Positions 26,005 through 34,474 of a DNA stretch of 64,000 nt are shown in pieces. The stretch is from Granulicella sp. (lineage in GTDB: Bacteria; Acidobacteriota; Terriglobia; Terriglobales; Acidobacteriaceae). How positions within the stretch are numbered: position 1 is the stretch's first letter; each line of letters starts with the position of its first letter. Where the stretch lies: NCBI GenBank assembly GCA_025357875.1, contig JANYLK010000218.1, positions 62,001 to 126,000 on the forward strand, written 5' to 3'. Under the pieces are notes generated by a model, which saw only the letters and a list, made by a program, of their open reading frames with translations, searched no databases and had not been told where the DNA came from. A program made the position numbers and the translations under genes.

Positions 26005-26020
26005 TGCACGTCACATGCCA
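26005..26020 (-). promoter_or_regulatory. Sigma-54-type promoter candidate before flgF
   Basis: Minus-strand TGGCATGTGACGTGCA: GG at 26019-26018 and GC at 26007-26006 are 10 nt apart, as required at -24/-12 (consensus TGGCAC-N5-TTGCA). The predicted start of transcription is about 25994, two nt before the flgF ATG. No enhancer-binding protein is encoded in the window. Confidence 0.55.
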
Positions 26021-26048
26021 TCGAGCGGGTTGCAATGTTAGAGCGTGT

Positions 26049-26987
26049 TCACTGTTCCGATGACAATACGTAGATTCGGTCGGCGACGTCTTCTCTTGTT
26101 ACGGGGACGCCTCCTTCGCGATTGGTCATTGCGCCGCTCTCAAGCCACATCCGAAGCCAGTAGAACTGGTGTGTCCGCACTAGACGCGATGCTCTCGGCT
26201 GCATGACGGCAATTGCCGACTCTATGTTCCTCGACATTGAGTCCATGTCCACAACCGACTCAAACGTAGCTTCAATGCCGTCGCACGCACATAAACGTTG
26301 CCGTGCCCCCGCCCACTCGACCGGGTCGGTCAGGCCGCTCTGCACGTTGAGCCCGCTCATGCGCCCCATCGCGAAGGCTGCGGAAGCGTCCAGCTGGTAG
26401 GCAAACGCCAGGTATAAGATTTGCTTCCCCGCGATACGGATGGGCACGATTCCCAAGGTCTGCGTAAGCAGCCTGGGTACGGCCAGCGCCATCGCTTCCG
26501 GATTGAATCCCTCCATTGTTAAGACCGGGCATTGCCACTGGACGCTCAATGCGCGCGTAATATCGCCCTGTGTAAGACCACATTCTTGGATCAGCCAATC
26601 GCCGATGCGGCCACTTTTCGCACGCCGCTGCAGATCGAGCGCATGTTGCAGCTCACTATTGGTAATCCGTCCCTGGGCCAGCAGAATCAAACCAAGTGGC
26701 ATACGGTGGCGATGCCCACCCTGATCGGGAGGAGCTTCGTCGTGTCCTGACTCCCGGCGAATCGCTGCGTTCACAAGTGCTCCCACACATGCGGTGCAAC
26801 AACCCCACCTTCCTTCGAACATCGGCCTGCGGGAATCTTTCAAGATAGCAAGCCAACTTCGCGAGCAGTTTGGATTGCCACACTGTGCGCGTCCATGCCC
26901 GAACTGGTGCGTTCGATGCTGATCGGTGAACGCACGCAACTCGTTCGCTATTTGCTGTCCCGGGTTCAAACTCAAGTTCTTGCCCAT
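26049..26987 (-). CDS. Protein with Cys cluster and GspE-N (MshEN-like) domain, unknown function
   Basis: 312 residues, not a known flagellar protein. Residues 36-67 contain a possible zinc site (C36-x4-C41 ... C64-x2-C67). Residues about 96-160 match the N-terminal domain of type II secretion/type IV pilus ATPases: MPLGLILLAQGRITNSELQHALDLQRRAKSGRIGDWLI, then ITRALSVQWQCPVL. MshEN domains of this kind can bind cyclic di-GMP. The rest is helical and unassigned. From memory, similar proteins occur in acidobacteria outside flagellar loci. The gene starts 16 bp behind fliN and ends 56 bp before flgF, so it probably belongs to the fliN transcript. Confidence 0.65.
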   Translation of the reverse strand: MGKNLSLNPGQQIANELRAFTDQHRTHQFGHGRAQCGNPNCSRSWLAILKDSRRPMFEGRWGCCTACVGALVNAAIRRESGHDEAPPDQGGHRHRMPLGLILLAQGRITNSELQHALDLQRRAKSGRIGDWLIQECGLTQGDITRALSVQWQCPVLTMEGFNPEAMALAVPRLLTQTLGIVPIRIAGKQILYLAFAYQLDASAAFAMGRMSGLNVQSGLTDPVEWAGARQRLCACDGIEATFESVVDMDSMSRNIESAIAVMQPRASRLVRTHQFYWLRMWLESGAMTNREGGVPVTREDVADRIYVLSSEQ

Positions 26988-27003
26988 GCCCGCCTCGATA
27001 AGC

Positions 27004-27321
27004 CTAGAACAAGCAGCGGATGGTCTCTAGCCGTAGCTGCGGTTCAGCGACTTCGCTGACGAGCAGGGCGAAGTTTCCTTCTACGATGACAACCTCGCCC
27101 CGAGCTACGATCCTATCGCCAACCACAAGGTCCACCGGCTCGTTGACATGTCGATTCAGCTCAAGTACGTCTCCCAGCCCGAGTGCAAGTACATCCTTCA
27201 GGGCTAGCTCTCGGGAGCCGAACTGCAGGGTTGCATCCAGTTCGATCTCCATGAGGAGATCGCGCGCAGAGACAGTGGGCGTTTCCGCTCCTGGTTCGTG
27301 TTCCGAATTAGTTTCGTTCAT
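27004..27321 (-). CDS. fliN: Flagellar motor switch protein FliN
   Basis: 105 residues with the SpoA/FliN domain: LLMEIELDATLQFGSRELALKDVLALGLGDVLELNRHVNEPVDLVVGDRIVARGEVVIVEGNFALLVSEV. This is the canonical FliN of the window; a divergent SpoA protein is encoded before fliO. FliN forms the lower rim of the C ring and anchors FliH. It lies 71 bp behind fliM on the same strand. Confidence 0.93.
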   Translation of the reverse strand: MNETNSEHEPGAETPTVSARDLLMEIELDATLQFGSRELALKDVLALGLGDVLELNRHVNEPVDLVVGDRIVARGEVVIVEGNFALLVSEVAEPQLRLETIRCLF

Positions 27322-27392
27322 AGCAACTCCCTCGTAGTCGGGTGATCAATAGGCCGCGCACCATATGGCAAGAACTATGGCTACCACACGAT

Positions 27393-28391
27393 TTATTGCA
27401 AGGACCGCACTTCCGCGTCCATGGCATGACCCTTGACCTGGGCTCCGCGATGCTCGCCAGAGCACACGGGAAGAGCTCGAAACAGAGGCAGCCCGCCGAC
27501 ACGAAACTCGGCATTGGAGTGACGTGGAAGAGGCAGCCTCAACACTTTGCCCGGGGTGAGGGCCGCCAGGTCACCAGCGTTCAAACGCATGGGGGGAAAT
27601 TGGAGCACTCCGCCGAATTGTGCCTCGGCCATCAGCAGGCTCATTCTCGCGCGCGCCTCCAACGATCTGCGCCGGGGCCGATCGCGATCTGCAATCAGCC
27701 TGCGAAGAATCGTATTCAGGACAACTGCGGGCAGGCATAGATTCAACGAACCCTGGGCCTCGGGCATGCGTATTTCGAAGCTGACGCATAGAACTTTTTC
27801 CGTACCCGGCATCAAACGCAAAACCTGGGCTTCCATCTCCCGCTTGTCGAGCGCAAATGTGAGACCCACCGGTTGCCACGCAAGGTTTAGTTCGCGCAGA
27901 ATAATTTCCATGACTGAGAAAAGGATCGCGTCCTCGATGTCCGTGGGCTCTCTCAATGCGCCCGCACGTCCTACCCCTCCGAGCAGCAGGTCGACAATCG
28001 GTGGCGCCATCGACAGGTCTAACTGCAAAGCGCCCATCACATCGAGAGGCTCTAACCGGGCAGAACAGACGTAGGCCGGATCAGGAATTCGTTCCGTAAA
28101 CTCTGAATACATCATTTGTTCGGCTGAGGCGAGAGTGACCTCAAACCGAGTACGAAGCCACGCGCCGAGGTTGTGTGTCAGGTTACGGGCAAATAAATCG
28201 TTCACCGTGCTTATCGCCTGCATTTGGTCATTGCTGATCTGTCCGGCGCGACTGAAATTGTACGGCTCTGCCTTATGTTGCGGTTCGGAACTTGTGCTCA
28301 CGGTCGCCGCTTGCTCCTGCTCTTTCTCCACGGCTTCCCGAGCCACCGCAAACATTGAGTCGATCTCGTCCTGTTCCAGATGCTTCTCCAT
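27393..28391 (-). CDS. fliM: Flagellar motor switch protein FliM
   Basis: 332 residues in family order. The N-terminal LEQDEIDSMF is the CheY-P binding motif variant, YNFSRAGQISNDQMQAISTVNDLFARNLTHNLGAWLRTRFEV opens the middle domain, and the C-terminal SpoA domain contains LEARARMSLLMAEAQFGGVLQFPPMRLNAGDLAALTPGKVLRL. The usual GGxG of the middle domain is LLLGGVGRAG. FliM links FliG and FliN in the switch and receives the chemotaxis signal. It is 44 bp behind flhA. Confidence 0.95.
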   Translation of the reverse strand: MEKHLEQDEIDSMFAVAREAVEKEQEQAATVSTSSEPQHKAEPYNFSRAGQISNDQMQAISTVNDLFARNLTHNLGAWLRTRFEVTLASAEQMMYSEFTERIPDPAYVCSARLEPLDVMGALQLDLSMAPPIVDLLLGGVGRAGALREPTDIEDAILFSVMEIILRELNLAWQPVGLTFALDKREMEAQVLRLMPGTEKVLCVSFEIRMPEAQGSLNLCLPAVVLNTILRRLIADRDRPRRRSLEARARMSLLMAEAQFGGVLQFPPMRLNAGDLAALTPGKVLRLPLPRHSNAEFRVGGLPLFRALPVCSGEHRGAQVKGHAMDAEVRSLQ

Positions 28392-28435
28392 CTTCCCTCC
28401 GTTTACTACCTAGTCAGCCCGAAACATCCGCTTCT

Positions 28436-30541
28436 TCAACCAATCGTGCCAATGCTCTTTACTCTCACTACGGGCGGGATCTCTGCTGGGGACAACACCG
28501 TCACTCCAGGAAGGAAAGGCTCCAGCCAACGCCGCATGTGATATCGCGCCGGACTTGGTATCAGGAGCACAGGAAGGGCCGTTGTTGGGCCGCCTCCGGT
28601 GAGACGCTTAACAGATTCCACGATCTTGCGCAGGAAGGCAGCCGGAGCAGTTTTGGCACCATCGCCCAACAGACGCAAGCCGCTCTCCGGGTCAAAAGTT
28701 GCGACAATCTCCTGTTCGAGCGCCGAGGCGAGTACAAGCACACGCAGGCCACCCTCTGGGTCGAGCAAAGAATGCACAAGTGCGCGGCCGAGAGCCTGGC
28801 GAACTGTCTCCACCAGATGTACCGTATTCTTCGATATCTGCGCCGCGTCGACAAGGACGTCGAGAATTGCTCCCAGGTCGCGGATGGAAACCTGCTCTTG
28901 CAGGAGTTGTTGCAAAACTTTCTGGACCTCGCCCAGCGTCATCAGTTTTGGCACGAGTTCCTCGACCAACTTGGGATGGCTCTCGTTCATCGTGTCCAGC
29001 AATCGCTTGACCTCCTGACGCCCGAGCAGCTCATGCGCATGCTTGCGAATTAGTTCGCCGACATGGGTTGCGATGACCGTTGTCTGATCGACCACAGAAT
29101 ACCCCGCCGCCATGGCCTGCTCCTCGAGGCCCGGGGCAATCCAGCGGGCGGCCACGCCGAACGCGGGTTCATGAGTGACGATCCCAGCGATTGGCCGAGC
29201 GGTGGGGTCTCCATTAACTGCGAGCACGCAGTTCTGCTCGGTCTGCCATCTACCAATCTCGATGCCACGTAATGAAAACACATACTCCCTCGGATTGAGT
29301 CGCAGATTGTCGGCGATGTGGACCGGTGGCACGATGAAGCCCAGTTCCGTGGCTAAGTGGCGGCGTAAGCCCCGGACACGGTTCAACATCTGGCCTCCCT
29401 GTTTCTCGTCCACGAGTGAGATCAACTGGAACCCGATCTCAAGCGTCAGCTCATCCATCTTCAGCAAGCCGGCCAGGTTATCGCCTGGAGTCACTCCTGC
29501 GACGGCGACCGTCTTAGTGCTACCGGACAGAATCTCTGCTGCCTCATCTGACGTACTCTCTTCCGGGATTCGACGCGCTATCATCCCGACCCCACCTGCC
29601 ATCAGAAGGAAAGCCAGTGTTGGCATTCCGGGAACCAGAGACAGAACCACAAGGACGCCGCATGCTATCCATAACGTATTCCGGCGTGCGAACAATTGCG
29701 TTCGCAATTCGTCGTCGAGTTGCCCTGACGACGAAGCCCGAGTCAGCACCATTCCGCCCGCAACCGTTACCAGCAGGCTCGGAATCATGGTGACAAGACC
29801 ATCGCCGACGGTAAGGATCGTATAGGTCTTCACTGCTGTCATCAGGTCGGTGCCTTGTTGCAGCACGCCGATCGCAAGGCCGGCAACGATGTTGATCGCG
29901 GTAATCAGAATAGTCGCCAGCGAATCTCTCTGGTTGAACTTCGCGGCTCCATCCATGGCACCGTAAAACTCCGCTTCGCGAGCGATCGCCTCACGCCGCC
30001 GCCGTGCTCCATGTTCATCGATCAGGCCAGCGTTCATGTCGGCGTCGATAGCCATCTGCTTGCCTGGGAGAGCGTCAAGGGTGAATCTAGCGGTAACTTC
30101 GGCGGTCCTCACCGCACCGTGACTGACGACGAGAAACTGGATCGCAATGAGCGCTAGAAACAGGACGAAACCGACTACATAATTCCCTCCTACGACAAAC
30201 TGTCCAAATGACTCAATCATGCTGCCGGCCGCGTGCGTACCCTCGTGACCGTGCAGCAGGATTCTCCGGCTGGACGCGATGTTGAGGGACAGACGGAACA
30301 GGGTGAGCAGGAGCAATAAGGTGGGAAAGACGCTGAAATCAACTGCGCGTCGTACCTGGATCGCAGTGAGGAAGACGATGACAGAGGCCGTCATCGAGGC
30401 TACCAGGAGGACGTCCAGCACGAAGCTTGGCACCGGAATCAGCATGACGAATACCATGCTGATTGCTACGATCGGAAGAAGCAGCGCGTTGCGTTTCGCC
30501 TTGGTCCAGCCAACTGTAGAGGATGTAGATTTCGTGGTCAG
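28436..30541 (-). CDS. flhA: Flagellar export gate protein FlhA (probable CTG start)
   Basis: The first ATG in frame (30457) would cut the first membrane helix. The frame stays open upstream, and its residues (WTKAKRNALLLPIVAIS) complete that helix as in other FlhA proteins. There is no ATG, GTG or TTG there, but CTG 30541 overlaps the TGA of flhB (CTGA) and has GGAGG 6 nt before it. From this start the protein has 701 residues, close to the usual length. The family region DALPGKQMAIDADMNAGLIDEHGARRRREAIAREAEFYGAMDGAAKF is intact. The cytoplasmic domain receives substrates and chaperones at the export gate. Confidence 0.9.
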   Translation of the reverse strand: MTTKSTSSTVGWTKAKRNALLLPIVAISMVFVMLIPVPSFVLDVLLVASMTASVIVFLTAIQVRRAVDFSVFPTLLLLLTLFRLSLNIASSRRILLHGHEGTHAAGSMIESFGQFVVGGNYVVGFVLFLALIAIQFLVVSHGAVRTAEVTARFTLDALPGKQMAIDADMNAGLIDEHGARRRREAIAREAEFYGAMDGAAKFNQRDSLATILITAINIVAGLAIGVLQQGTDLMTAVKTYTILTVGDGLVTMIPSLLVTVAGGMVLTRASSSGQLDDELRTQLFARRNTLWIACGVLVVLSLVPGMPTLAFLLMAGGVGMIARRIPEESTSDEAAEILSGSTKTVAVAGVTPGDNLAGLLKMDELTLEIGFQLISLVDEKQGGQMLNRVRGLRRHLATELGFIVPPVHIADNLRLNPREYVFSLRGIEIGRWQTEQNCVLAVNGDPTARPIAGIVTHEPAFGVAARWIAPGLEEQAMAAGYSVVDQTTVIATHVGELIRKHAHELLGRQEVKRLLDTMNESHPKLVEELVPKLMTLGEVQKVLQQLLQEQVSIRDLGAILDVLVDAAQISKNTVHLVETVRQALGRALVHSLLDPEGGLRVLVLASALEQEIVATFDPESGLRLLGDGAKTAPAAFLRKIVESVKRLTGGGPTTALPVLLIPSPARYHMRRWLEPFLPGVTVLSPAEIPPVVRVKSIGTIG

Positions 30542-31677
30542 CGTACTCCTCCGGCGAGGTGGACGGGTGCCGGTCGCAAAGTGTGCGCCTTCGCCGACTC
30601 ATCGGCTGCCTTGCGATCGCGAGCAGCCTTCTCGACTTGCTGGCGATACAGGAAGGCTAATATTCCCGCTACCGCCGCGTATAGTTCGTATGGGATTGAT
30701 TGTCCTTCGTCCACAGACTTGTAGAGGGATCGGGCCAAGGGAGGGTTTTCGATGATCGGAACGCCCGCCCAGCGCGCCTCCTCGCGTATTTTGTATGCAT
30801 GCAGATTGCGCCCTTTGACGAGGACCGTGGGCGCTAACATCGACTCGAAGCTGAACTCAAGCGCGACTGCGTAATGTGTCGGGTTGGTGATCACAACGCT
30901 TGCGCGCGATACGTCGGCTTTCACCTTGCGGCGACGCATCGCATTTTGAATTCTGCGAATTCGTCCCTTGACCTGCGGATTGCCCATCGTTTCCTTGATT
31001 TCGTCGCGCATCTCCTGCTTGCTCATGCGCAACTTCTTGTTCCACGCCACCCGCTCCATCGCGTAGTCCAACGCGGACCACGCCACCATCACCCATGCCG
31101 TCTTCACCGCCAGTCCAAAGCATGCGTCTAAAGTGGCGGGCAAGCGTGCTGTGCTCATGACCGGCATCGGGAGAATGAGTGCTTTGAGCGCTTTGATTCC
31201 GAGCGCGATCACGACTGCCGCGGGGAGCAATGACTTCACCAGACGAGTCACGGAACGAAGGCTAAAGATATTTCCGAGATTTGTTATAGGGTTCAGCCGT
31301 TCGATCTTAAAGCCCATGGATTCGCCGTGAATCTGCAGACCACCCGACTGGCCCACACCTGCCGCAAGGGTTGCGGTGAAACTGGCAACGAGGATAAGCC
31401 CTACCGGCAAGAGTGACGGCAAGAGAATCTTCATTCCCTGCAGCATCAGAACACGATCCATGCCGACCTCCTGCAAGTCCCCTATACCCAGCTTTAGACT
31501 GCGCACGTAAGCCCCATCCCACGCGGAGAGGAACTGTTTCGTCATAGTTCCAAGCATCAGTACTCCCACCAGCATTGACATGGAGCTCATAAGTTCGCGA
31601 CTGCGGACTACGTCACCTTTTTTGCGTGCTTTTTCCTTGCGCTGCTCGGTTGCCTGCTCTGTACCCTTTTCGCTCAC
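30538..31677 (-). CDS. flhB: Flagellar export switch protein FlhB
   Basis: GTG 31677 overlaps the TGA of fliR (GTGA), giving 379 residues; the long upstream frame to 32058 lies in fliR. The N-terminus is basic and acidic (EQRKEKARKKGDVVRSRELMSS), four membrane helices follow, and the self-cleavage site NPTH is present near residue 268 in VVITNPTHYAVAL. Cleavage there switches export from rod/hook to filament proteins. It has an unusually long His/Pro C-terminal tail after the conserved IPYELYAAVAGILAFLYR. Confidence 0.95.
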   Translation of the reverse strand: MSEKGTEQATEQRKEKARKKGDVVRSRELMSSMSMLVGVLMLGTMTKQFLSAWDGAYVRSLKLGIGDLQEVGMDRVLMLQGMKILLPSLLPVGLILVASFTATLAAGVGQSGGLQIHGESMGFKIERLNPITNLGNIFSLRSVTRLVKSLLPAAVVIALGIKALKALILPMPVMSTARLPATLDACFGLAVKTAWVMVAWSALDYAMERVAWNKKLRMSKQEMRDEIKETMGNPQVKGRIRRIQNAMRRRKVKADVSRASVVITNPTHYAVALEFSFESMLAPTVLVKGRNLHAYKIREEARWAGVPIIENPPLARSLYKSVDEGQSIPYELYAAVAGILAFLYRQQVEKAARDRKAADESAKAHTLRPAPVHLAGGVR

Positions 31678-32471
31678 GATGCCACCAGCTTTGCTGCCTG
31701 ATCCAGCAGAGCACTGAAATGCCGCTCGATCCAGGCGGGCCAGACCGCGAGTGATCCAATCAGCACGGCGTACGAGGCGAGTGTTTTGAGTGGAATGCTC
31801 ACCACCATTACAGGGAGTTGGGGCGAGAGCTTTCCAACCAGCGCTACTACAATTTCCACAGTGAGAGCTGCTGCAATGACAGGGGCCGCAAGTTGCAGGC
31901 CAGCAAGAAACACGCCACCGGTCATTGCTGCAAGTGCAACACCGGTCTCTGCCTTCATTACAGCCTGGCCCACCGGGACCACCGCAAAACTGCGCATTAC
32001 GGCAGCCAGTAGCGAACGGTCTAGCCCAGCGCCGATCAGCACCAGCAGTCCAAGCCAACTCAGTAACTGGCCCAGCACTGGTGTTTGAATATTGCTGTTC
32101 GGATCCATCAGGTTGACCAGGGAGAAACTGAACTCCATTCCAAGCATCTGCCCCGCAAACATCAGTGTTTCGAGGATGAGGCTCAGTGCGAATCCGAACG
32201 TGAGGCCAACCGCTAGTTCTCCAAGCAGGCTCGCCATGTCTAACTCGACACGCGCGTGTGGCAGGGTTCCCACAACTGGGGCAAGCAATACTGTTATTGC
32301 GATAACAAAACCCGCCTTGATGCGTGGCGCGATGGCTGCCGAAGAGAACATCGGAGCGAACACCATCAGACCGCTAATGCGCACCATGACGAGCACACCT
32401 GCTGAGAGGTACCTTGGCCAGTCCGCAAGCTGCCTGCCCGTCAACATCGTCGCTGCGTCCTGAAGCTGCAT
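31674..32471 (-). CDS. fliR: Flagellar export gate protein FliR
   Basis: 265 residues with six or so hydrophobic segments and FliR hallmarks: VRISGLMVFAPMFSSAAIAPRIKAGFVIAITVLLAPVV and GELAVGLTFGFALSLILETLMFAGQMLGMEFSFSLVNLMDP. It forms the export gate with FliP5 and FliQ4. It overlaps flhB by 4 nt and follows fliQ by 9 nt. Confidence 0.95.
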   Translation of the reverse strand: MQLQDAATMLTGRQLADWPRYLSAGVLVMVRISGLMVFAPMFSSAAIAPRIKAGFVIAITVLLAPVVGTLPHARVELDMASLLGELAVGLTFGFALSLILETLMFAGQMLGMEFSFSLVNLMDPNSNIQTPVLGQLLSWLGLLVLIGAGLDRSLLAAVMRSFAVVPVGQAVMKAETGVALAAMTGGVFLAGLQLAAPVIAAALTVEIVVALVGKLSPQLPVMVVSIPLKTLASYAVLIGSLAVWPAWIERHFSALLDQAAKLVAS

Positions 32472-32480
32472 AGGTTTCGC

Positions 32481-32750
32481 TTATCCCAGATACCGGTGGA
32501 AGTCGGTCCACAGCCCTATGGTGTAGTTGACCAAGCGGCCAACCAGCCATGGCATGGTCACGACGGTGACGACAAAGACCACAAGCAGACGCGGCACAAC
32601 GGTGAGAGTTTGCTCTTGTACGCTAGTGAGAGTCTGTAGGACGCTTAGAAGCACACTGATAAGGCATGCGGCAATGAGTACGGGAGCACTGATTATCATC
32701 GCTTCGATCAGCAGCTTTCGCGCAATTTCGGCTGCCATGTCAGGTCCCAT
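32481..32750 (-). CDS. fliQ: Flagellar export gate protein FliQ
   Basis: An 89-residue protein with two membrane helices, the FliQ layout: ARKLLIEAMIISAPVLIAACLISVLLSVLQTLTSVQEQTLTVVPRLLVVFVVTVVTMPWLVGRLVNYTIGL. The TSVQEQTLTFVPK-like loop motif is clear. It lies between fliP and fliR with 15 and 9 bp gaps, the standard order. Confidence 0.96.
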   Translation of the reverse strand: MGPDMAAEIARKLLIEAMIISAPVLIAACLISVLLSVLQTLTSVQEQTLTVVPRLLVVFVVTVVTMPWLVGRLVNYTIGLWTDFHRYLG

Positions 32751-32765
32751 ATCCGGTCATCCTTT

Positions 32766-33698
32766 CTAGAAGCTTTTCAGCAGTGAACCTGCCAGAAGGT
32801 TCCATCCATCTACCATCACAAACAGCAGAATTTTTACTGGAGTCGAGATCACGACCGGCGGCAGCTGCATCATGCCAACTGAGGTGGTAATGCTCGCAAT
32901 TGCAAGATCCACCAGCAAGAATGGCAGGAAGAGCACGGCGCCGATCTGAAATCCTGCCTTCAACTCGCTGAGCATGTAGGCCGGGACCACAACTTGCATT
33001 GGTAGATCCTGAGCCGTCTTCGGTCTGGTGGCCATCCCTGCGGATGCGAAGAGCGAGAGATCTTTTACCCGTGCATATCGCAGCATGTAACTCTTGACAG
33101 GTGCTGCCCCTAACTCCAAAGCTTGTTCCCCGGTTATGGTTCCAGAGCGATATGGAGCCAGGGCTTGCTGGTCAACTTGTAACATGACAGGTTGCATGAG
33201 AAACCACGTCATCATCAAACCAAGCCCCATCAAGACCTGATTGGATGGAGCGGTTTGCGTGCCAAGCGCCTGGCGCAGGAAGTGAAAGACCACCAACAGC
33301 CTGACCATGGGCGTCATCGAAAGAAGTAATGCTGGCAGAAGAGTCAGCAGCGTAAGGCCAATGACGATCGACCACGGCACGCTCTGGCCACTATTCAACT
33401 GGCCGGCTATGCTGTCGAACCCCAAAGGAGGGGCAACCGGAGCCGGGACAGCGGGCAAGGGCTTCTTTGCAGCGACGAGTGAACCACGCTTGGCGCCTGC
33501 GGAGATTGCCACCCGAACAGGCTTTCCCACGTCACGTGACGCACGATTGGCCCAGAAGGCTTGGGCGACCGCCGAGGAAGTGGGAGCAGATTGCTGGTCG
33601 CTTTGGCACGAGGCAGCCCTTGGGGATACGAGCAGCGCCAGTATCGCGGTAACGACCGTGAACATCATCGATTTTGGCCAGATTCGACAAGGGTTCAT
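32766..33698 (-). CDS. fliP: Flagellar export gate protein FliP
   Basis: ATG 33698 overlaps the TGA of fliO (ATGA), giving 310 residues. A signal peptide is followed by a long Ala/Pro linker (about residues 30-100) that most FliP proteins lack. The conserved core is intact: LTLLTLLPALLLSMTPMVRLLVVFHFLRQALGTQTAPSNQVLMGLGLMMTWFLMQPV and the end FQIGAVLFLPFLLVDLAIASITTSVGMMQLPPVVISTPVKILLFVMVDGWNLLAGSL. The protein is the main channel subunit of the export gate. Confidence 0.96.
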   Translation of the reverse strand: MNPCRIWPKSMMFTVVTAILALLVSPRAASCQSDQQSAPTSSAVAQAFWANRASRDVGKPVRVAISAGAKRGSLVAAKKPLPAVPAPVAPPLGFDSIAGQLNSGQSVPWSIVIGLTLLTLLPALLLSMTPMVRLLVVFHFLRQALGTQTAPSNQVLMGLGLMMTWFLMQPVMLQVDQQALAPYRSGTITGEQALELGAAPVKSYMLRYARVKDLSLFASAGMATRPKTAQDLPMQVVVPAYMLSELKAGFQIGAVLFLPFLLVDLAIASITTSVGMMQLPPVVISTPVKILLFVMVDGWNLLAGSLLKSF

Positions 33699-34120
33699 TG
33701 GCTCCAGCCTGATTGGGACGGCTCGCACGGAGATTTGATCACCTGATGTGAGTGGGGCCTGACTTCGCCGATTAAGCGCGATCCTGTGCTTCTAAAGTGT
33801 TGAGGGCTCAGCTCCACGATCGAATGGACACTGTCGCCGCCGGCCCCAACTAGATATTCCATACCATCGCATTTCACCAGCATCAATTGACGTTTGCCAC
33901 CGAGCTGCAGGGTTTCGATCAGATGCATTCTCTTGTCTGTACGAGCTCTCCCGAGGTTTCCAAGACCGCTGGTGAGGACTTTCTGAATCCATACCAATAG
34001 CGAAGCCTCATGGCCGGGCTGTGTGTTGCTTGCCTCTTTGATTTCCGTTTCGGTGCCAGTACTTTTCAACATTGGATGGTCTGCTTTCCTGGGCAACGTT
34101 TCAGCCGTAGCTCTCGACAT
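33695..34120 (-). CDS. fliO: FliO-like export protein without an obvious membrane anchor
   Basis: 141 residues. The segment MHLIETLQLGGKRQLMLVKCDGMEYLVGAGGDSVHSIVEL matches the cytoplasmic domain of FliO ('VxxxLxLGpRrrlxLVxvxgxxlLlGv'). Position directly before fliP, with an ATGA overlap, supports this. FliO normally has an N-terminal membrane helix; here only ASLLVWIQKVLTSGLG is mildly hydrophobic, so membrane binding is doubtful. The start at 34120 is 4 nt after the stop of the fliN-like gene. Confidence 0.7.
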   Translation of the reverse strand: MSRATAETLPRKADHPMLKSTGTETEIKEASNTQPGHEASLLVWIQKVLTSGLGNLGRARTDKRMHLIETLQLGGKRQLMLVKCDGMEYLVGAGGDSVHSIVELSPQHFRSTGSRLIGEVRPHSHQVIKSPCEPSQSGWSQ

Positions 34121-34124
34121 GGTC

Positions 34125-34463
34125 CTATGCCAGTCTTGTCAATCGCAGAGCCATGCGCTGTTCTACTACCTCGAACTCGCCCCAACCTATCTGAAGCGGT
34201 CCGACATTTAGCGGCACGTCTTCCGACGATTTCCAAATACTTACCACGGTCTGGCCGCAACGAAGGCCAAGCAGACCACTTACCTTGAATCCACGTAATG
34301 GAATGCTGACCGCGAGCATCACCGGAAGACGCGCAATCATCGGCCACGCGAGATGTTCTTCCATGGGCGGGATGGAGTGCGCTGGCAATGCAGACTGGCC
34401 GATAGCGGCTATCTCTCTGCCGCTGCTTGCATTAGCAATCACCTGTGTATTCATGTCAGCCAT
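34125..34463 (-). CDS. SpoA-domain protein, FliN paralogue
   Basis: 112 residues. The C-terminal half looks like a SpoA (FliM/FliN C-terminal) domain: ARLPVMLAVSIPLRGFKVSGLLGLRCGQTVVSIWKSSEDVPLNVGPLQIGWGEFEVVEQRMALRLTRLA. It lies where fliN normally stands (before fliOPQR), while the canonical fliN is downstream of fliM, so the window has two. ATG 34463 comes one nt after the predicted sigma-54 start site; ATG 34454 is an alternative. It may be a second C-ring or FliH-binding subunit. Confidence 0.68.
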   Translation of the reverse strand: MADMNTQVIANASSGREIAAIGQSALPAHSIPPMEEHLAWPMIARLPVMLAVSIPLRGFKVSGLLGLRCGQTVVSIWKSSEDVPLNVGPLQIGWGEFEVVEQRMALRLTRLA

Positions 34464-34474
34464 AACCTAATTGG

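Noticed and set aside
31678..32058. N-terminal extension of FlhB
   Set aside because: The extra residues are antiphase translation of fliR; GTG 31677 with a GTGA overlap gives the family length.
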